Assembly: GCA_032622095.1 (NCBI GenBank)
Contig: CP136063.1
Span: 281,285,426-281,349,425 of the forward strand
Length of the DNA stretch: 64,000 nucleotides
Source: Siphonodentalium dalli
Taxonomy: Eukaryota > Mollusca > Scaphopoda > Gadilida > Siphonodentaliidae
Reading direction: 5' to 3'
Shown in pieces: positions 24,601 through 39,500 of this stretch. Position numbers and translations under genes: made by a program. The notes under the pieces were generated by a model that was not told the origin of the DNA, ran no database searches, and saw only the letters and a program-made list of their open reading frames with translations. Each line of letters starts with the position of its first letter. Within the stretch, counting starts at the first letter, position 1.

Positions 24601-27600
24601 AATGAGTTCGCAAGCCAGGCTTTTTGACAAAATTCCACCTCTTGTTTAGCACATACTGAGAATGCAAACATTATTGAGAATGCACTTCCCCAACTGCACA
24701 ATTCAGCGGGGAATACCGACTGCTTGTTATATTAGTTACTGATAGTTCTCAAATAACAAAATTTTACATGTTGAAACCATTGTTTAACCCTTTACCCAAC
24801 AGAAGGGCCCTGTGCCAATGCATTCTCTTATATATGCGAGTCGACCATAGGTCGCCTCGCATATATAAGAGAATGCATTGGCACAGGGCATAACTGTAAC
24901 TATCACAATGTGGTCAAGGAGCCGATTCCAATGATATCCATATTTGTATGGTTCTATTGAGACAGACCGAAGATATTTTAGGCTGTTGAAGCTTTATTTG
25001 GCCGGTTTTGGCCGGATTGTTGGGTAAAGGGTTAATTTGTAAACAAAACTGTTACAGTGATTTCGCTAATTGCGTAGTAAGTCAAATGTATTATTCGATT
25101 CGAGATTTGATTTGAAATGAAAACCTCTGATTTGCAGGGCCCTATACTATTGGTTGTAAATTTCCAAAAACTTGGCATCTGAATTGTAAATGTAAATATT
25201 TAGTCATTCCTTCGTCCCAAATTAATCACAATGAACAAACGGAAATGATTTTGGCACTACATAGGGTCACTACACATAATTTATTTAAAAGAATAATGTG
25301 TAAGAAAACAATAAAAGTAACCAATGTAACATAGTAACCAGAAGTAACCATGTGTGCCCATGGGCCTGAAATTAGTTCTGGGAATATGTTTTCTAATTTG
25401 TTCCCAATGTACCCTGGGATTTCTAAGTGGCCAATGTAAAATAACTGATAGGAAAAGTAACCAGAAGTAACCATGTGTACCCTATGTATCCATGGGCCTG
25501 AAAGTACTTCAGGGTACAGGGTACAAAAGTTTTTTCGGCGTACCAAGATCTGCCATATATTAAATTAATAGAGCAGTCCATTGTATACCTTAACATGAAA
25601 GTCAGACCTGAAAGTTGAAACTAATTGCAATTGATTTATTTTAGAATGACGAGAACTTTGATAGAATGATAGAAGAAATATTGGTGCTACTAAATAAAGA
25701 TGTCGGTGAACATTGTAAATATTGTGTACAGTACTTCTCAGTACTCAAGAACTATGTAATTACGGTAAGTAAACTCAACCTCAAATGTCCTATATTATTC
25801 CCCAATATGATCCCATTTATATTACAATGTCCTCTAATTGGTAATTAGTTAAGTTTTCCCTTCTGGGAAGTTTCTATATGCCCTAATTTGCAGAAGATAA
25901 ATTCATAATCGAGGAGCCCAATGGGTGAACATCACCAACTTCAACTGGGGAACTTCAATCTGATCCTAGGTCTACCATAGCAGTTGAGGGCCTAAGCAGA
26001 ATGAGGTTCCCAGAGGGTGAATTTAGTGATGCTAGCCCTCTATGCGGGATAGCATCACTAAATTCACCCTCTGGGGACCTCATTCTGCAAATAACAGACA
26101 TGCTATATGCAGGCTTGGTGATGACCAGATTGTTCTTTCTGAGTTATTGTTATCTGATGTTAAATACTTGTCGAGTTGTATAACAATTTAACAAACTCTA
26201 CCTATGGATTTTATGAATGGTGTCCGTCTGTCTGTTGGTCTGAACAATTGTTTGTACTCATGAACTCATGGATGAGTCCTCGAAAACCAGTCCTGCCTGA
26301 ATTTGTTTTCAAGAGTTATGCCTCCTGGATTGTTTACCAGATGTCTATTTCATAACGTAATCATGATAACTTTAACAAACTTAATCCAATTTTGACTGAA
26401 CTTAGATCATGGCTTCTACTCATGAATCTTTTGAATGAGTTCGAAAACGAGTCCCGCCCAAATGTTGTAATCAGGAAGTATGCCTCCTCGATTGTTTATC
26501 AAGCGTCTTATGACGCAAATTATCATGATAACTGTAACAAACATAATCCAATTTTGACCAAATTTTGTTTGTGGGTTCTACTCATGCATAGGTTTTCTTA
26601 ACCCCTTTGCTGCTAAGTGATGTTATGGCGTCATGTGCTGGGCTGTTGATGTTATTGCCATTTTATAACGGGAATATCACAAGAACCATAAAACTGACTC
26701 AGTTGAAAGGCTATTATCATTCACAATTGTGGAACATCAACCACTGTTTGAAACTTAGAGATACAGTTATTCCGATGCAACAATCTCTGAGTTCCAGTTA
26801 TGAATAATGGCCTACTGCTGGTGTGCTGAAGTAGGTCTGTAGGTACTACAGACCATATGGCACACAACATGCACTTTTATGTACGTAATACTTATGGCCG
26901 TAATAGCAGCGAAGAGGGTAATCGACCACAGCTTCTCTGAAGCTTACCTCTTGTTTATTTAATACATTAAAGCTGCATGAAGGTTTGAGGCCGAAGTTAT
27001 GCTCAGTTTTGTTACATTCCTGTGTGGGTCCAGGGATCAAATTAGGTTGATAAATACGTTAAATACCTTTACAGGATTGTATATGTCGCAGGAAATCTTA
27101 TTCAAGTCATATAATTTTGAAAAAAATTGGTTTCTTTCTTTTCGTTAGCATGGAAAAAAAGAGTTCATTCCTTTGTTAGTCTATTTCTGATAGGGTAAAA
27201 ATTAACAGCATTTGTCTCCATTCTGTGTGAAAAAGCAGCGGGAAAATTGCTGTGACTTTGACAAGTTATTTCAGTGTATTTATCAACCTATAATTGTCCC
27301 TACTAACAAATTACATACTGTAAAAGTACATTTATTTGTGGTGGTCCAATTTTCGTGTTTTTTGTGGTTGTTGATAACCACAAAATTAAAAACCCCACAC
27401 AAAAAATTGTCTTAGAAATTATCGCGGTCGCCATTTTTAGAAATATCATGCGGGAGGTCACTCTATTGACCCGATGTATATTCAAGGGAGGCTAGGGAGG
27501 TAACTCTATTGATCTGGGAGTATATTAATGTTTAATACAATGTTTAATGGTTGCTAGCAGCCATCTTGATTTCAAATTTGAATCCATTGGCACACCATGT

Positions 27601-30509
27601 AGCCCACATTTATTGGAGAATTGCTTTGAAACTTTACAGGCTTGTTTAGGATCATATCTAGATGGGAGTTATCAAATTTTTAACAATAGAGTTCACATTT
27701 CTCATCCAATTATCACCAAACTTCATATGGATTTCAGGTTGACCTCAGATTGGAGCCTCCATTTTTTCCCTGAAATTCATAATAAAACATGGCCACCAAT
27801 ATTTCTTTTGCGACAGATCCACTCTTTCAAGCAAAAAAACTTGATGAGCGCCATCTTTCGATGCGCACCCCTTGTTACTCATTGCATGACTAAATATTCG
27901 GCATGCACTACAGCCAACAGTTTTCATCCAATTGATCCCAAACTTCATATGGCTCTTCAGGTTGACCTCTGGTATTACTTAAACATTTCAACTCTCCGCA
28001 TTCCTTATCGCTTTATTGACTGTAATGTATGACATTATCCCCTTTCTAAGTTGAGCTACAGTGTAATTGACACTTTCATTTCTTTTATTCCAGGATTATA
28101 AAACATGTCGACACATGTTTGAGAAGGATGCGTTCCAGAGAATCGTTTCATTCTTGTTGGGTCCAAATATTAATAACCCAGAACAGGTAAGTAGTTATTA
28201 GAGAACTATTTTTATAGGTTAACCAATATAGGTAAGTGGGTGCCTTACAAGGTAACACATCTGCCCGGGTCAACGAAAATCACACCTAGCCCTCCGGAAT
28301 GACAATAACAAGTCAGAATGGAGCACTGACTGACGGACCTTACGGCCTTTCCGTTTGTCAACATAAGTAGAGTGAAAGAAATAATGGCTTACAACCTATC
28401 CGTCATATAATTTCCCCACATAATGAAGGTGGTGCACAAATGTATGGATGTCAAAAGAAAGGGGAGGTTGTCTGCTATAGGCATATTAAAGAAGATTCAA
28501 GGCTAAATGTGATGATGACCAAGGTCCCAATTTCTCGCAGACAAATTGCTCCTCGTTCTGATGACATGAATTTTGAGGTGGAAGATGGACCCTGGAGCGG
28601 TTTATTAGAATTTTGAAAATAATTTTAGAATGTACCCCACAAAAACAAGATTATTTAATGGCCAAAGGTAGAATTTCTAAATTTTTGAAAAATAACCCAA
28701 ATGAGTTAAAAAGATGCCAAAATGTTTTGATAAGACCATCATCAGTTGCAGATTGCTGACTATATGCCATGCTAAGCGCATGTCACATAACGTTTCGACT
28801 CGTTATTAGAGAACTATAACAATGCAAGAACATTTGGTACCAAGTATTATTGCTGAGGAATGTACAAGCCTTAAAATAGTGTGTCTGTCATTTGCAGAAT
28901 GAGGTCCCCAGAGGGTGAATTTGGTGATGCTAGCCCGCTATGCGAGGCTTGGGGACCTCATTCTGCAAATGACAGACACACTATTTCAAGGCTTGGGAAT
29001 GTAATTAACCCTTCCATGACTGGAGCTTCCTTCAATTTTGCGAAAACCCTGTGCCAATGCATTCTCTTATATTCTCTCATAGGGAGCCTTGCATATATAG
29101 AAGAATACATTGGCTTAACAATATTTACCTTGACATTGTAAGCCAGTGTATTCTCTTATATATGCAAGGCTCCCTATGGGAGACTCGCATATATAGGAGA
29201 TGCACTGGCACAGGGTCTTTAATGCTGCACCAGCGCAGCTCCCATCATGAAAGGGTTAAAATTAGGCCAATATGCCAAAATGCGAATGGCAGAAAAATTG
29301 GGTGTACCTACTAAACACAATTGAATTGCATCTGAAGCCTGTTTATTTACATCAAGCATATCAAACATAGAAATAGATTGATTATTCACAGGTAGAATAT
29401 TGGAAATAGATTTCTTAGAAAAATATTAATGATTTTAGTTGATTCATTGGCACAATGAATCTGTCGTTGATGCCGTTGGAACTGTGGAGCAATGTATTTC
29501 GGAAGTGAAGGATTGGATGTTTCAAAACAAATTAAAACTAAATGATGATAAAACAGAAATGATAGTTATAGGAACCAGACATCAGCTAGCAAAACTTGAT
29601 TCTCCTCTTCTTATTAAGATCGATTCCAATTCCATCATGTCAAGTGAATCCATTCGCAACCTCGGAGCTATGTTCGATACCAACATGTCTATGGACGCTC
29701 ATGTAAATAATGTATGTCGAGCATGTAATTATCATTTGAGAAATATTGGGAAAATAAGAAAATACTTGACAGTTTCGGCAACTAAATCAATTATCCAGTC
29801 ACTTGTGAGCAGCAAGCTAGATTACATGAATGGTTGCTTGTTCGGCATCACTAGCTCACTCATCGCGAAATTAGAGCGAGTTCAAAAAACTGCTGCTAGA
29901 ATTGTCGCGAGGGTACCGAGAAGGACAGAGATGAGTCCAGTTTTGCAAAATCTCCACTGGCTGCCTATCCAATACAGGATCCAATTCAAGATCATATTGA
30001 TCACATTTCGTGCTCTTGAAGGAACAGCGCCCGAATACATCAAAGAGCTAGTATGTTTAAAGACTTCAGGTACGATGCAGCGAAGATCAGACGTGAAGAG
30101 ATTTCTAACACTTCCTAACTCAAACCATCCTACGTTAGGGGACAGAGCCTTCTCCATCACAGCTCCAACGTTGTGGAACAAACTCCCGGACGTTCTGAGG
30201 CTTACGGATGATCGTTTAGAATTCCGTAAACTTTTAAAGACACATCTTTTTAAAATAGCTTATGGACTCAACTGAAATTTTTAACTGACTTTATCTGGAG
30301 TTTCTCTTCGAATGACTTTTTTAACCATTAATTTATATCTGTGATTTTTTTTTTTTTAGGATTTGCCATCTCTTAGACTTATTTTATCCGCGTGTTCTCT
30401 CTTTTATCCTATAGTATGATGATCTTTTATTGTATATATATTTTATCACATATTTTATGTACCAGCGCCTATGAACACAACTCTGTAGTGAAATAGGCGC
30501 TCTACAAAT

Positions 30510-30540
<31 letters not shown>

Positions 30541-33500
30541 TTGGCAAAATGTGATTCATACAATTTGCCTAATGCCGACAGTGCCGTCGTCCTCAATGAA
30601 AGAGACCCAAACTACATCCATAACTTGAATGTTATTATCTAATTCTCTCTCCGACAGGATTCTCCCATCAGACACTGGAGTTCATTACTATCCAGAGACT
30701 TCGGCAATCTTCATGCAACTCTTGCCATTCTTATTCTACATTGTGATGTGTCATTGTACAGAACCCACAGTAAGTATTGGTCATTATTTCCTCTAATGGG
30801 GATTGCCTATCAAAAATGATGGGTGATGGTATTGTAACATTAATTGTATATTGTTTATTTCATCATAAAATTCACAATTGAACAAAAAAATTGAAATAAA
30901 CTTTTCAGGATTTTCCTTATCCCTGGCCCTTTCAAGCCAACAAATAGCGTGTCTGTCGTTTGCTGAATGAGGTCCCCAGAGGGTGAATTAACTGATGCTA
31001 TCCCACACAGCATCCTAGCATCACCAAGGGACCTCTTAGGCCTCATCTTCTGGGAAGTATCTATAGTCTCAAATTAGCATTGTTTTTAGTTACTTTTTCC
31101 CTTCTGTTCAGTTTCTATATCCCCTAATTTGCAGAAGATAAAATGCATAATCGAAGTGACTAATGGGTGAATATCACCATCTTCAACAGGGGAACTTCAA
31201 TCCTATACTAGGTCTCCCATAGCAGTTGAGGCCAAAGAAGAATGAGGTTCCCGGGATAGTGTCACTAAATTCACCCTATGGGGACCTCATTCTGCAAATG
31301 ACAGACACACTATTTGCAGGCTTGGGCCCTTGGCAATGGATTGGATGCTAGTGCCGATAAGAGATGTAACAGAAACACGTTCTATCTCAGGTTTTCTAAG
31401 ACCAATCAGAATGAAATTTGGTGTATCATCTTCGAAGATATACTGCAGTACGTGGTCCAAATTCGGACATAGTATTATTTCCAAACAATAGAATCTGCAT
31501 TCAAAAATGAAGAGGCAGAATTTGAAATTCATCAGTGTTTTGAAGCGACTTTGCTTAAAGTCCGGCCATTTATATACACTAAATCCGTCCATTTATGGAA
31601 CCATCTTGTTGTTTTATGCACAACAGAATATAGGCAACAAATGAACGAATCTGAGCCACGGATTAGCGCATATAAACGATACAAACAACATGGTAATTAT
31701 AATGAAAATGAATTTATGACTGGATAAATTGCCCTATTTAGGGTACAGTCCCCCTTAAGTGTAAGTGAGAATTAAATCAACCAACAGTAGCTTCATGCCA
31801 ACACTAAGGTGTGCAGCCATAATCTAATATATATTTTGGGACTTCTGTCTGTGTGTTAGCTATGGCCGGGAAAACGGCTGGACCGATTGGGCTCAAACTT
31901 CCAATCTAAGGTTAAAAACTCATGGGCAGTGTTTACCGCCATTTTTGGAGAAGCTCCGAGCACCCCTTCTCCACCCTCAGTCACAAAAATGACCGTCCTT
32001 GGCACTGTGGGGTTAATCGCGTTGATAGTTAAAGAGTGTTCGTATCCGCAGTGTCGTTGATAAAGAGCGTATGCGTGTAGTGTGATTCTTATGTCTGGGG
32101 CCAGACGTGAGTGTGTCGTATCCAGACATGAGTGTGTTGTGTGATTCTTAGGTCTGTCTTCGTACTTAGGGGTTCCAAGGAACGGGGGAGATTTTCATCG
32201 TGTAAGTTTTTCCGCCCGAGGTGATCTTCACCTTGAAACGGGTACACAGTGATCACGTTTGGCTAACGATAATGACCTTCTCATATATATATATATATCT
32301 AATATATGGGAGTGTTTTGGACGGGTCAAATCGTGACTCCGACCTGACCTTGACCTTCAAAAATGGTCAATTCAAGGTCAAAGCCCGGACGAAGTCGGGT
32401 CACCTGCTAGTATCATATATTTTAAGAATGTTGCTAAGAAATATTTTTTAAGACAGTTTGCAATGGTTTTACCAATTGAATTGGTTTTGATTTTCTGATA
32501 TTGATTCACATCTGAAACTGTTTTACATTCTAGTATTGTCAGAGTAATTTGCTGTCCATCTCTATCAGGCCTCATTCTACACCATGTGAATAGGGAGAGT
32601 TAAACGTTGTGAAGTAATGTTAACGAAAAAACATGAATGAATCCAAACTAGGATATCTATGGAGATAAAAAAAACAACAAATATGATTAATAAGCCGTTT
32701 GTTTGTTATTTATCACATACCCGGCTTGACTTGGAAATTTGGGAATTGTGTGTCCATCCAAACATATCACCTTGTAACTTTATTATCAGATATTGTGCAT
32801 GGTGATAGCACAGGTTAGGGGAAAGGATATCCACATCTGCAGGTTTCATCCATTAATATTTACCAGAGTTACAGCCCTTGTTGACTTTGAAATTTGTGTT
32901 TGTCCGAACATATCAATATCACCTTGTAACTCGTGTGTTAATTATCGGATTTCGTTGTACTCTTGGCATGGTGATAGCACATCTCGTGGGAAAGGATACC
33001 AACTTACTACAGGTTTTGTCCATTCATTTTTACCAAATTTACAAGTAGACCGGCCCCCAGATGAGGGTAGTGTCACACGAAAGGGTAGAAATTTTGACGC
33101 TATCTCCAATTATCCTTGCCCCATGGGGGTTCCAAAACACTGAGGTATCCAGGGCGGAGCAGGTGGAAAATATATTTTTTTGACCTTTTTTGTGTTTTTG
33201 ATCTGCAAATTTCAGTATAATCAGGAAAACCAATAAAGTAAGACAAATGTTGAATAAAATATACTTGAATATCATATACTTATTCTATCTGGGTTGCTTA
33301 ACATTTATAATGTGCAAAAAGTTATATTATCCAACAATTTTTGTGAAAAATTCACGAAAATGCCAAAAAAATGCATAAATTGCAGTGCTTTTTCAAAAAT
33401 GTTTTCCAGAAGATTTCCTATAAAATTTTCCTTTTTTGGTATAAAGCTCTCATTGGTGCATCAAAATTTTCAGCATTATATACCTGATTCACAAGCAATG

Positions 33501-36500
33501 ATATCCAAGAAGCCGAGATATTTCCAAAAACTTAACCCACCCCCCTAAAACTGATTTTCTATCTGAAAATACCTATTAAGTCAGAATAGCCCGTTTTCAT
33601 TCCTTTTTTTTAACCAATTCAGAGTCTTATCATATATCATGGAATTAGTATGTATCTGAGGAGGTTTGTGTTATGATAGAGTCTATTTTGTTTAAACATT
33701 TGATTTTTTTGGGGTAAATTAGCTAAAATCTTGATTATTTTTAAGTGAAAAAAATGTTTGAAAAATTCCCATGACTTTGTCAGCTTTATGGATACAGCTG
33801 CACAACATGCACCACAATGAGCATAAATTCTTCCCCAATATCAGACATGAAATGCTATAATCATGTACCAGACCAGAATTAAGAAATAAAGTAAAACTTA
33901 TCCCTACCCCAAGATAGTATTCTCAAAGCTTTCAATTTTATGCTATACTAAACTCGAAAGGTCGTTCATACAAGTTGATAGAATTCATATAATAAATCGC
34001 AATAGTTCTGCCCATGGATTATGTAAATTTCATCAAATGTGATGGTATCAGTCAATAGAATGTCTGTGCAACATCTTACGAGAAAGAATGGTTCAAACAA
34101 CTCAGACTGCCTATCGACCGTCCATCTATGAAGTGCTACACCGGGAGTGGTTGATTTGGCAATGGTTGCAAGTCTCCACTGTTTTGCTATCATGTTGGCT
34201 TGTTTTGAGTGTAGAATTAAAGATTCCTCACATGGTGGAAGTGCAGAAAGATCAAGTACCTTTTGCTGATTCTCGAACTTCTGCTGGAACTTTACCCACC
34301 TAGCTTAATTCACTTTACTCGAATTTGGACCATACATGTATAAGGCACATGTTAACTCCTTGATTGTATTAAGCGTGTCACTGTCCAAATCCAAATTCGT
34401 TCCTAAATAAGCCATGACTTCCATATATCTTGATGGTCTTTCCAGCTACTTCCAGAAGTGTTTTTTTCCTTTTCGGAACAACTATGAAAGGTAATTATTA
34501 TCTGTGAAGGAATGGAACCCAACAACTGCATTCTTCTGTATATTTGGCTGCCAAAATGTGGAAATGGTAGATATTGACCCAGCTTGTCCCGCAATCGCTT
34601 AGAAGTTGTGGTTGGTGTATAAAATTGGCTATTCTGCCTTCTATACATTGAACACTAACATGTCTGATGCACCTTAGTTAATTTTTAATATTGTCACCAC
34701 TGACATTACCAGAAGTATTGGATTTTTCTCTCACAAACTTGATATAAATAATGGCAAAAAAAATTCAAGTAAAATGTATCTATGTTTGGTATGAAAGGTG
34801 TTTATTGTTTGGATCTACCTTAAATGTGTCATACTAATGTGTTTATAAACCAAATTACTCAAAATGGCAACCATTTTTCACATATATTCTCTGCGTTTCC
34901 GAAAATGTAGCAAATTGTGGCTCACTTCGTTATTTTACATGTTAGCTAATCAACTGCCAACTAAATGTTCTATTCTGGTTGTCCCATTTCCTTATGGGGC
35001 ATAACAAATTAATTTTAAAGTTGCCTTATTTCATGTGTGGATGTGTATATGTATATATCGAGTGGCTATATGGCTATTGACATGGCAAATATGTATAGTG
35101 GGTGACTCTATGGCCAATATTGAGGTGAATATGTTTTCAGGGAGTGACTGTATGGCCAATGGTGATGTGAACAGGTATACAATGAGTGACTGTATGATCA
35201 TGAATGTGGTGAATAGGTATACAGGGAGTGACTATATGGTCATGGGTCAGGTGTAGGAGTTTACCTGGTGTGGCTGTATGGTCATGTGTATGGTATACGG
35301 GTATACACAAGAGTGGCTGTATGGTGATGGAGAGGTATGTGTATAAAGTGAGTGGCTATATCACCATTAGTGAGGTGCCTATGTTTACCTGGGGTCATTC
35401 TATGGTCATGGTTGGGGTATATGTATATCTTGCGTGGCTATTTTGCCATGGGTTTGGTTAACATGTATACAGCGAGTGATGTATGACCAATGGTGAGGTG
35501 AATAGGTATACAATGATTGACTGTATGATCATGCATGTGTTGAATAGGTACACATGGGGTGGCTATATGGTCATGGGTCAGGTGTATGTGTATACCTAGT
35601 GCGCCTGCATGAGCATGTGTGGAGTGTACAGGTATATACGAGTATGGCTATATATGGTCATGGGTGAGGGATACGTATATAAAGCAAGTGGCTATATGGT
35701 CAGATGCATATGTATACATGGAGTGACTCTATGGTCATAGATGGGGTGTATATGTTTATCTTGAATGGCTATTTTGTCCATGGCGAATATGTACACAGGG
35801 AGTGACTGTATGGCCAATGGTGAGATGAATAGGTATACAAGGATTGACGTATGATCAGGAAAGTGGTGAATAGGTATACAGGGAGTGACTATATGGTCAT
35901 GGGTAACAGGTTAGGTGTATGTGTATAGAGTGAGTGACTATCTTGACATTTGTATTGTGTTTATGTGTATATATGGAGTGACTGTATGTTACTGGGTTGA
36001 TTGTACATGTGTACCTTGGGTTGCTAATTTGCTTTCCACAATAACTCAACGATATATTAATCGATAGAGAGGTCATGTCAGAGAGTTCTCCATCTTGATG
36101 GCGTTTATGCACGCTGGAGGAAACGTTAAATGATTTCCCCCTGATAATAGTTAATCAATTTTTATGCTAATGGGCAGGTGATATCAAGTCAGTGATATCG
36201 ATATTTCAAATATACAGGAGAATGCACTTATTGGGTTCCATTCCTTCACATTCCTACGCTGGAAAGATTATCAAAATATATGGAAGTCATAGCTTATTTA
36301 GGAACGAATTGGATTTTGAACAGTGACACGTTTACTACACTCGAGGAGTTGGCATGTGCCTTATGTTCAACTTTCAAGAAAAGTGAATCAAGCTAGGCGG
36401 ATAATGTTCCAGCAGAAGTTCGAGAATCAGTAGAATGTACTTGATCTTTCTGCACTTCCATCATGTGAGGAATCTTTAATTCTACACTCAAAACGAGCCA

Positions 36501-39500
36501 ACATGATAGCAAAACAGTGGAGACTTGCAACCGTTGCCAAATCAACCACTCCCGGTGTAGCACTTCATGGATGGACGGCTGATAGGCAGCCTGAGTTGTA
36601 AGATGTTGCACAGAAATTCTATTGACTGTTACCATCACATTTGATGAAATTGACAGTGACAGTGAAGATGAGATTGCATAATCCGTGGGCAGAACTATTG
36701 CAATTTATGATATGAATTCTATCAACTAGTATGAACGACCTTTCGAGTTTAGTATAGCATAAAACTGAAAGCATTGAGAACACTATCTTGGGGTAGGGTT
36801 AAGTTTTACTTTATTTCTTAATTCTGGTCTGGTACATGATTATAGCATTTCATGTCTGATATTGGGGAAGAATTTATGCTCATTGTGGTGCATGTTGTGC
36901 AGCTGTATCCGTAAAACTGACAAAGTCATGGGAATTTTTCAGAAATTTTTCACTTAAAAATAATCAACATTTTAGCTAATTTACCCCAAAAAAATCAAAA
37001 TTGAAACAAAAATAGACTCTACCATAACATAAACCTCCTCATATACATGCTAATTCCATGATATATGATAAGACTCTGAATTGGTTAACAAAATGGAACG
37101 AAAACGGGCTATTCTGACTTGACAGGTATTTTCAGATAGAAAATCAGTTTTAGGGGGGTGGGTTAAGTTTTTGGAAATATCTTGGCTTATTGGAAATCAT
37201 TGCTGCTGAAGTTGATATTAGTAAATCAGGTATATAATGCTGAAAATTTTGATGCACCACTGAGAGCTTTATACCAAAAAAGGAAAATTTTATAGGAAAT
37301 CTTCTGGAAAACTTTTTTGAAAAAGCACTGCAATTTATGCATTTTTTGGGCATTTTCGTGAATTTTTCACAAAAATTGTTGGATAATATAACTTTTTGCA
37401 CATTATAAATGTTAAGCAACCCAGATAGAATAAGTATATGATATTCAAGTACATTTATTTTAACATTTGTCTTATTTTATTGGTATTCCTGATTATACTG
37501 AAATTTGCAGGTCAAAAACACCAAAAAGGTTCAAAAAATATATTTTCCACCTGCTCCGCCCTGGATACCTCAGTGTTTTGGAACCACCATGGGGCAAGGA
37601 TAATTGGAGATAGCGTCAAAATTTCTACCCTTTCGTGTGACACTACCCTCATCTGGGGGCCGGTCTAAAGCCCTTGTTTGACTTGAATATTTTTGAAGTC
37701 CTTGTTTGTCGACTTGGGAATTTCTTAATGTTGTATCCGTATGAACATTTCAGCTCGTAACTTGGGCTTGGATCATTGGATTTGGTTGTGCTTTGGTGTA
37801 TTGATAGCCCAGTTTAAGGGGAAAGGATACCCACTTCTTGGGTTTAGAAAATAACATAAAGTCTCCATCCACACAAATATTCAGTATTGCCAACTCTCTA
37901 AACTGAGCTTTGGGGCATATGCCACTCTTGGCATTGCACTTGTTTTCATATTAAATGCACTAAGTATCTTCTATTCATCAGTTCTTAATTACCAAAGTGC
38001 TATTCTCACTTCTCAGTTACTGTATTACCACTTGAAACTAATAAGTCCATGCCTCATCATCATCCAGTCACTGGCCTATACAAACAGCGGAGTTAGGGCA
38101 GGTGATAAAATTACAAGGTGACTCAGACTTTGTCTCCCAGCTACAATAGGGAGCGAATTCTGGAGGTCCAGGGCGAGAACTTCACCTTTCTCACCATGTA
38201 AAATGAGCCATAATCTCTACATAAAACTTGAGTGACTCAGATATGAAATTTTTACTCTTTTTAGATCCCGGTGATTACCCCGTTAGGCGCTCAGTATCAG
38301 TGTATACAGAACATTACATCAAGATGCCGACAGAAGTCGAGAGCTTCGTGTTCGGAGACAAATCACATCTATATCTGAAGGAGGTAAGTCTTTATTAACA
38401 GGGTTTATTGATGGTAATTGGGAAGGTGCCTAAATCTCTAATTTGGTCATGATTCTGTACACAGCACAGGGGAAAATAAATTTAACAAAAAAAACTATGC
38501 TTGGGGTGTGGAGAAAATTTACAAATAAAAATTGTCAGTGTTAGTTAACTATTGAATGGATAACTGGACTGCTAGGACCTAATGACAAACAAAGTTACCA
38601 TCAAAATCCTTACCTACTTGTCACGTGGTGTCAGGATCATTTTTGCTTCTGTATAATATTATTGAAAGGATGGCATTACTGCTACCTGCACAACACCTAA
38701 TATATAAAAGTGGTAGTTGAATTAAATTGAGCATTTATGTCTGCCAAAAATTACAACTCTGAGTTCGGAATGTTCCCAAAAGTAGCGAGCGATCTGAGGC
38801 AGAAATTGTGAAATAAAGAAATGAGATTATTACTTTGATATACTCTCCTTTTTTTTTAAATTTGGCAGTGTGGAAAAAATCCACATGTAGAATGGACGTA
38901 TCATAACTCAAAACTGAATTTTGGACCGATCCACATTCAAGTGATCACACAGTGTTATATAGGGTCGTACAAAAACCTGAATAGTTGACACTGGGTTTCT
39001 CTATTGTATCTGAAAACACAAGCAGAACACAGCCTGAGTTAGGCCAAATAATTATAAATACTGTGTTCTCAGGCACCTCCATCATGCCCAATGATGGCCT
39101 CATAAAAAAAATGTTTTTGTTAATTTATCCAAATTTCAAATAGTTCAAAACTCAATCACTAATTTATCCACAATTAGAAATGTAGATATGTTTCTGTTGA
39201 TTATGTAACAGCTAAATTGCATTGGAGGGTAGATTATAGGACTTTTCCATAAAATTATCCATATATGCATTCCAGAATTCTTGGAAAAAATTAAAATAAA
39301 AAACCTCCCCACTCAGCCTGCCCCACTCATCAAATTTTCTCTATATAATTGTCTGAGAATAAAGGTATATATGTTTAATAATCTTAGTTGAACCTATTAG
39401 CTAAACGTACATACAAATGGGAATCTATAAATTACCCATCAGGGAGTATCTAGTTATTAATCTCAAACCATATAGACGATCTCCTTTCTAGACTTGTAGC

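Noticed and set aside
27547-28032. 161-residue open frame on the + strand
   Set aside because: It lies wholly in family G copy G4; the sister copies at 3828 and 60407 do not keep the frame open.
34088-34303. Open frame in the foldback left arm (mirrored at 36393-36638)
   Set aside because: Similar frames on both arms follow from the inverted repeat. No domain is recognised; kept only as an observation on the element.
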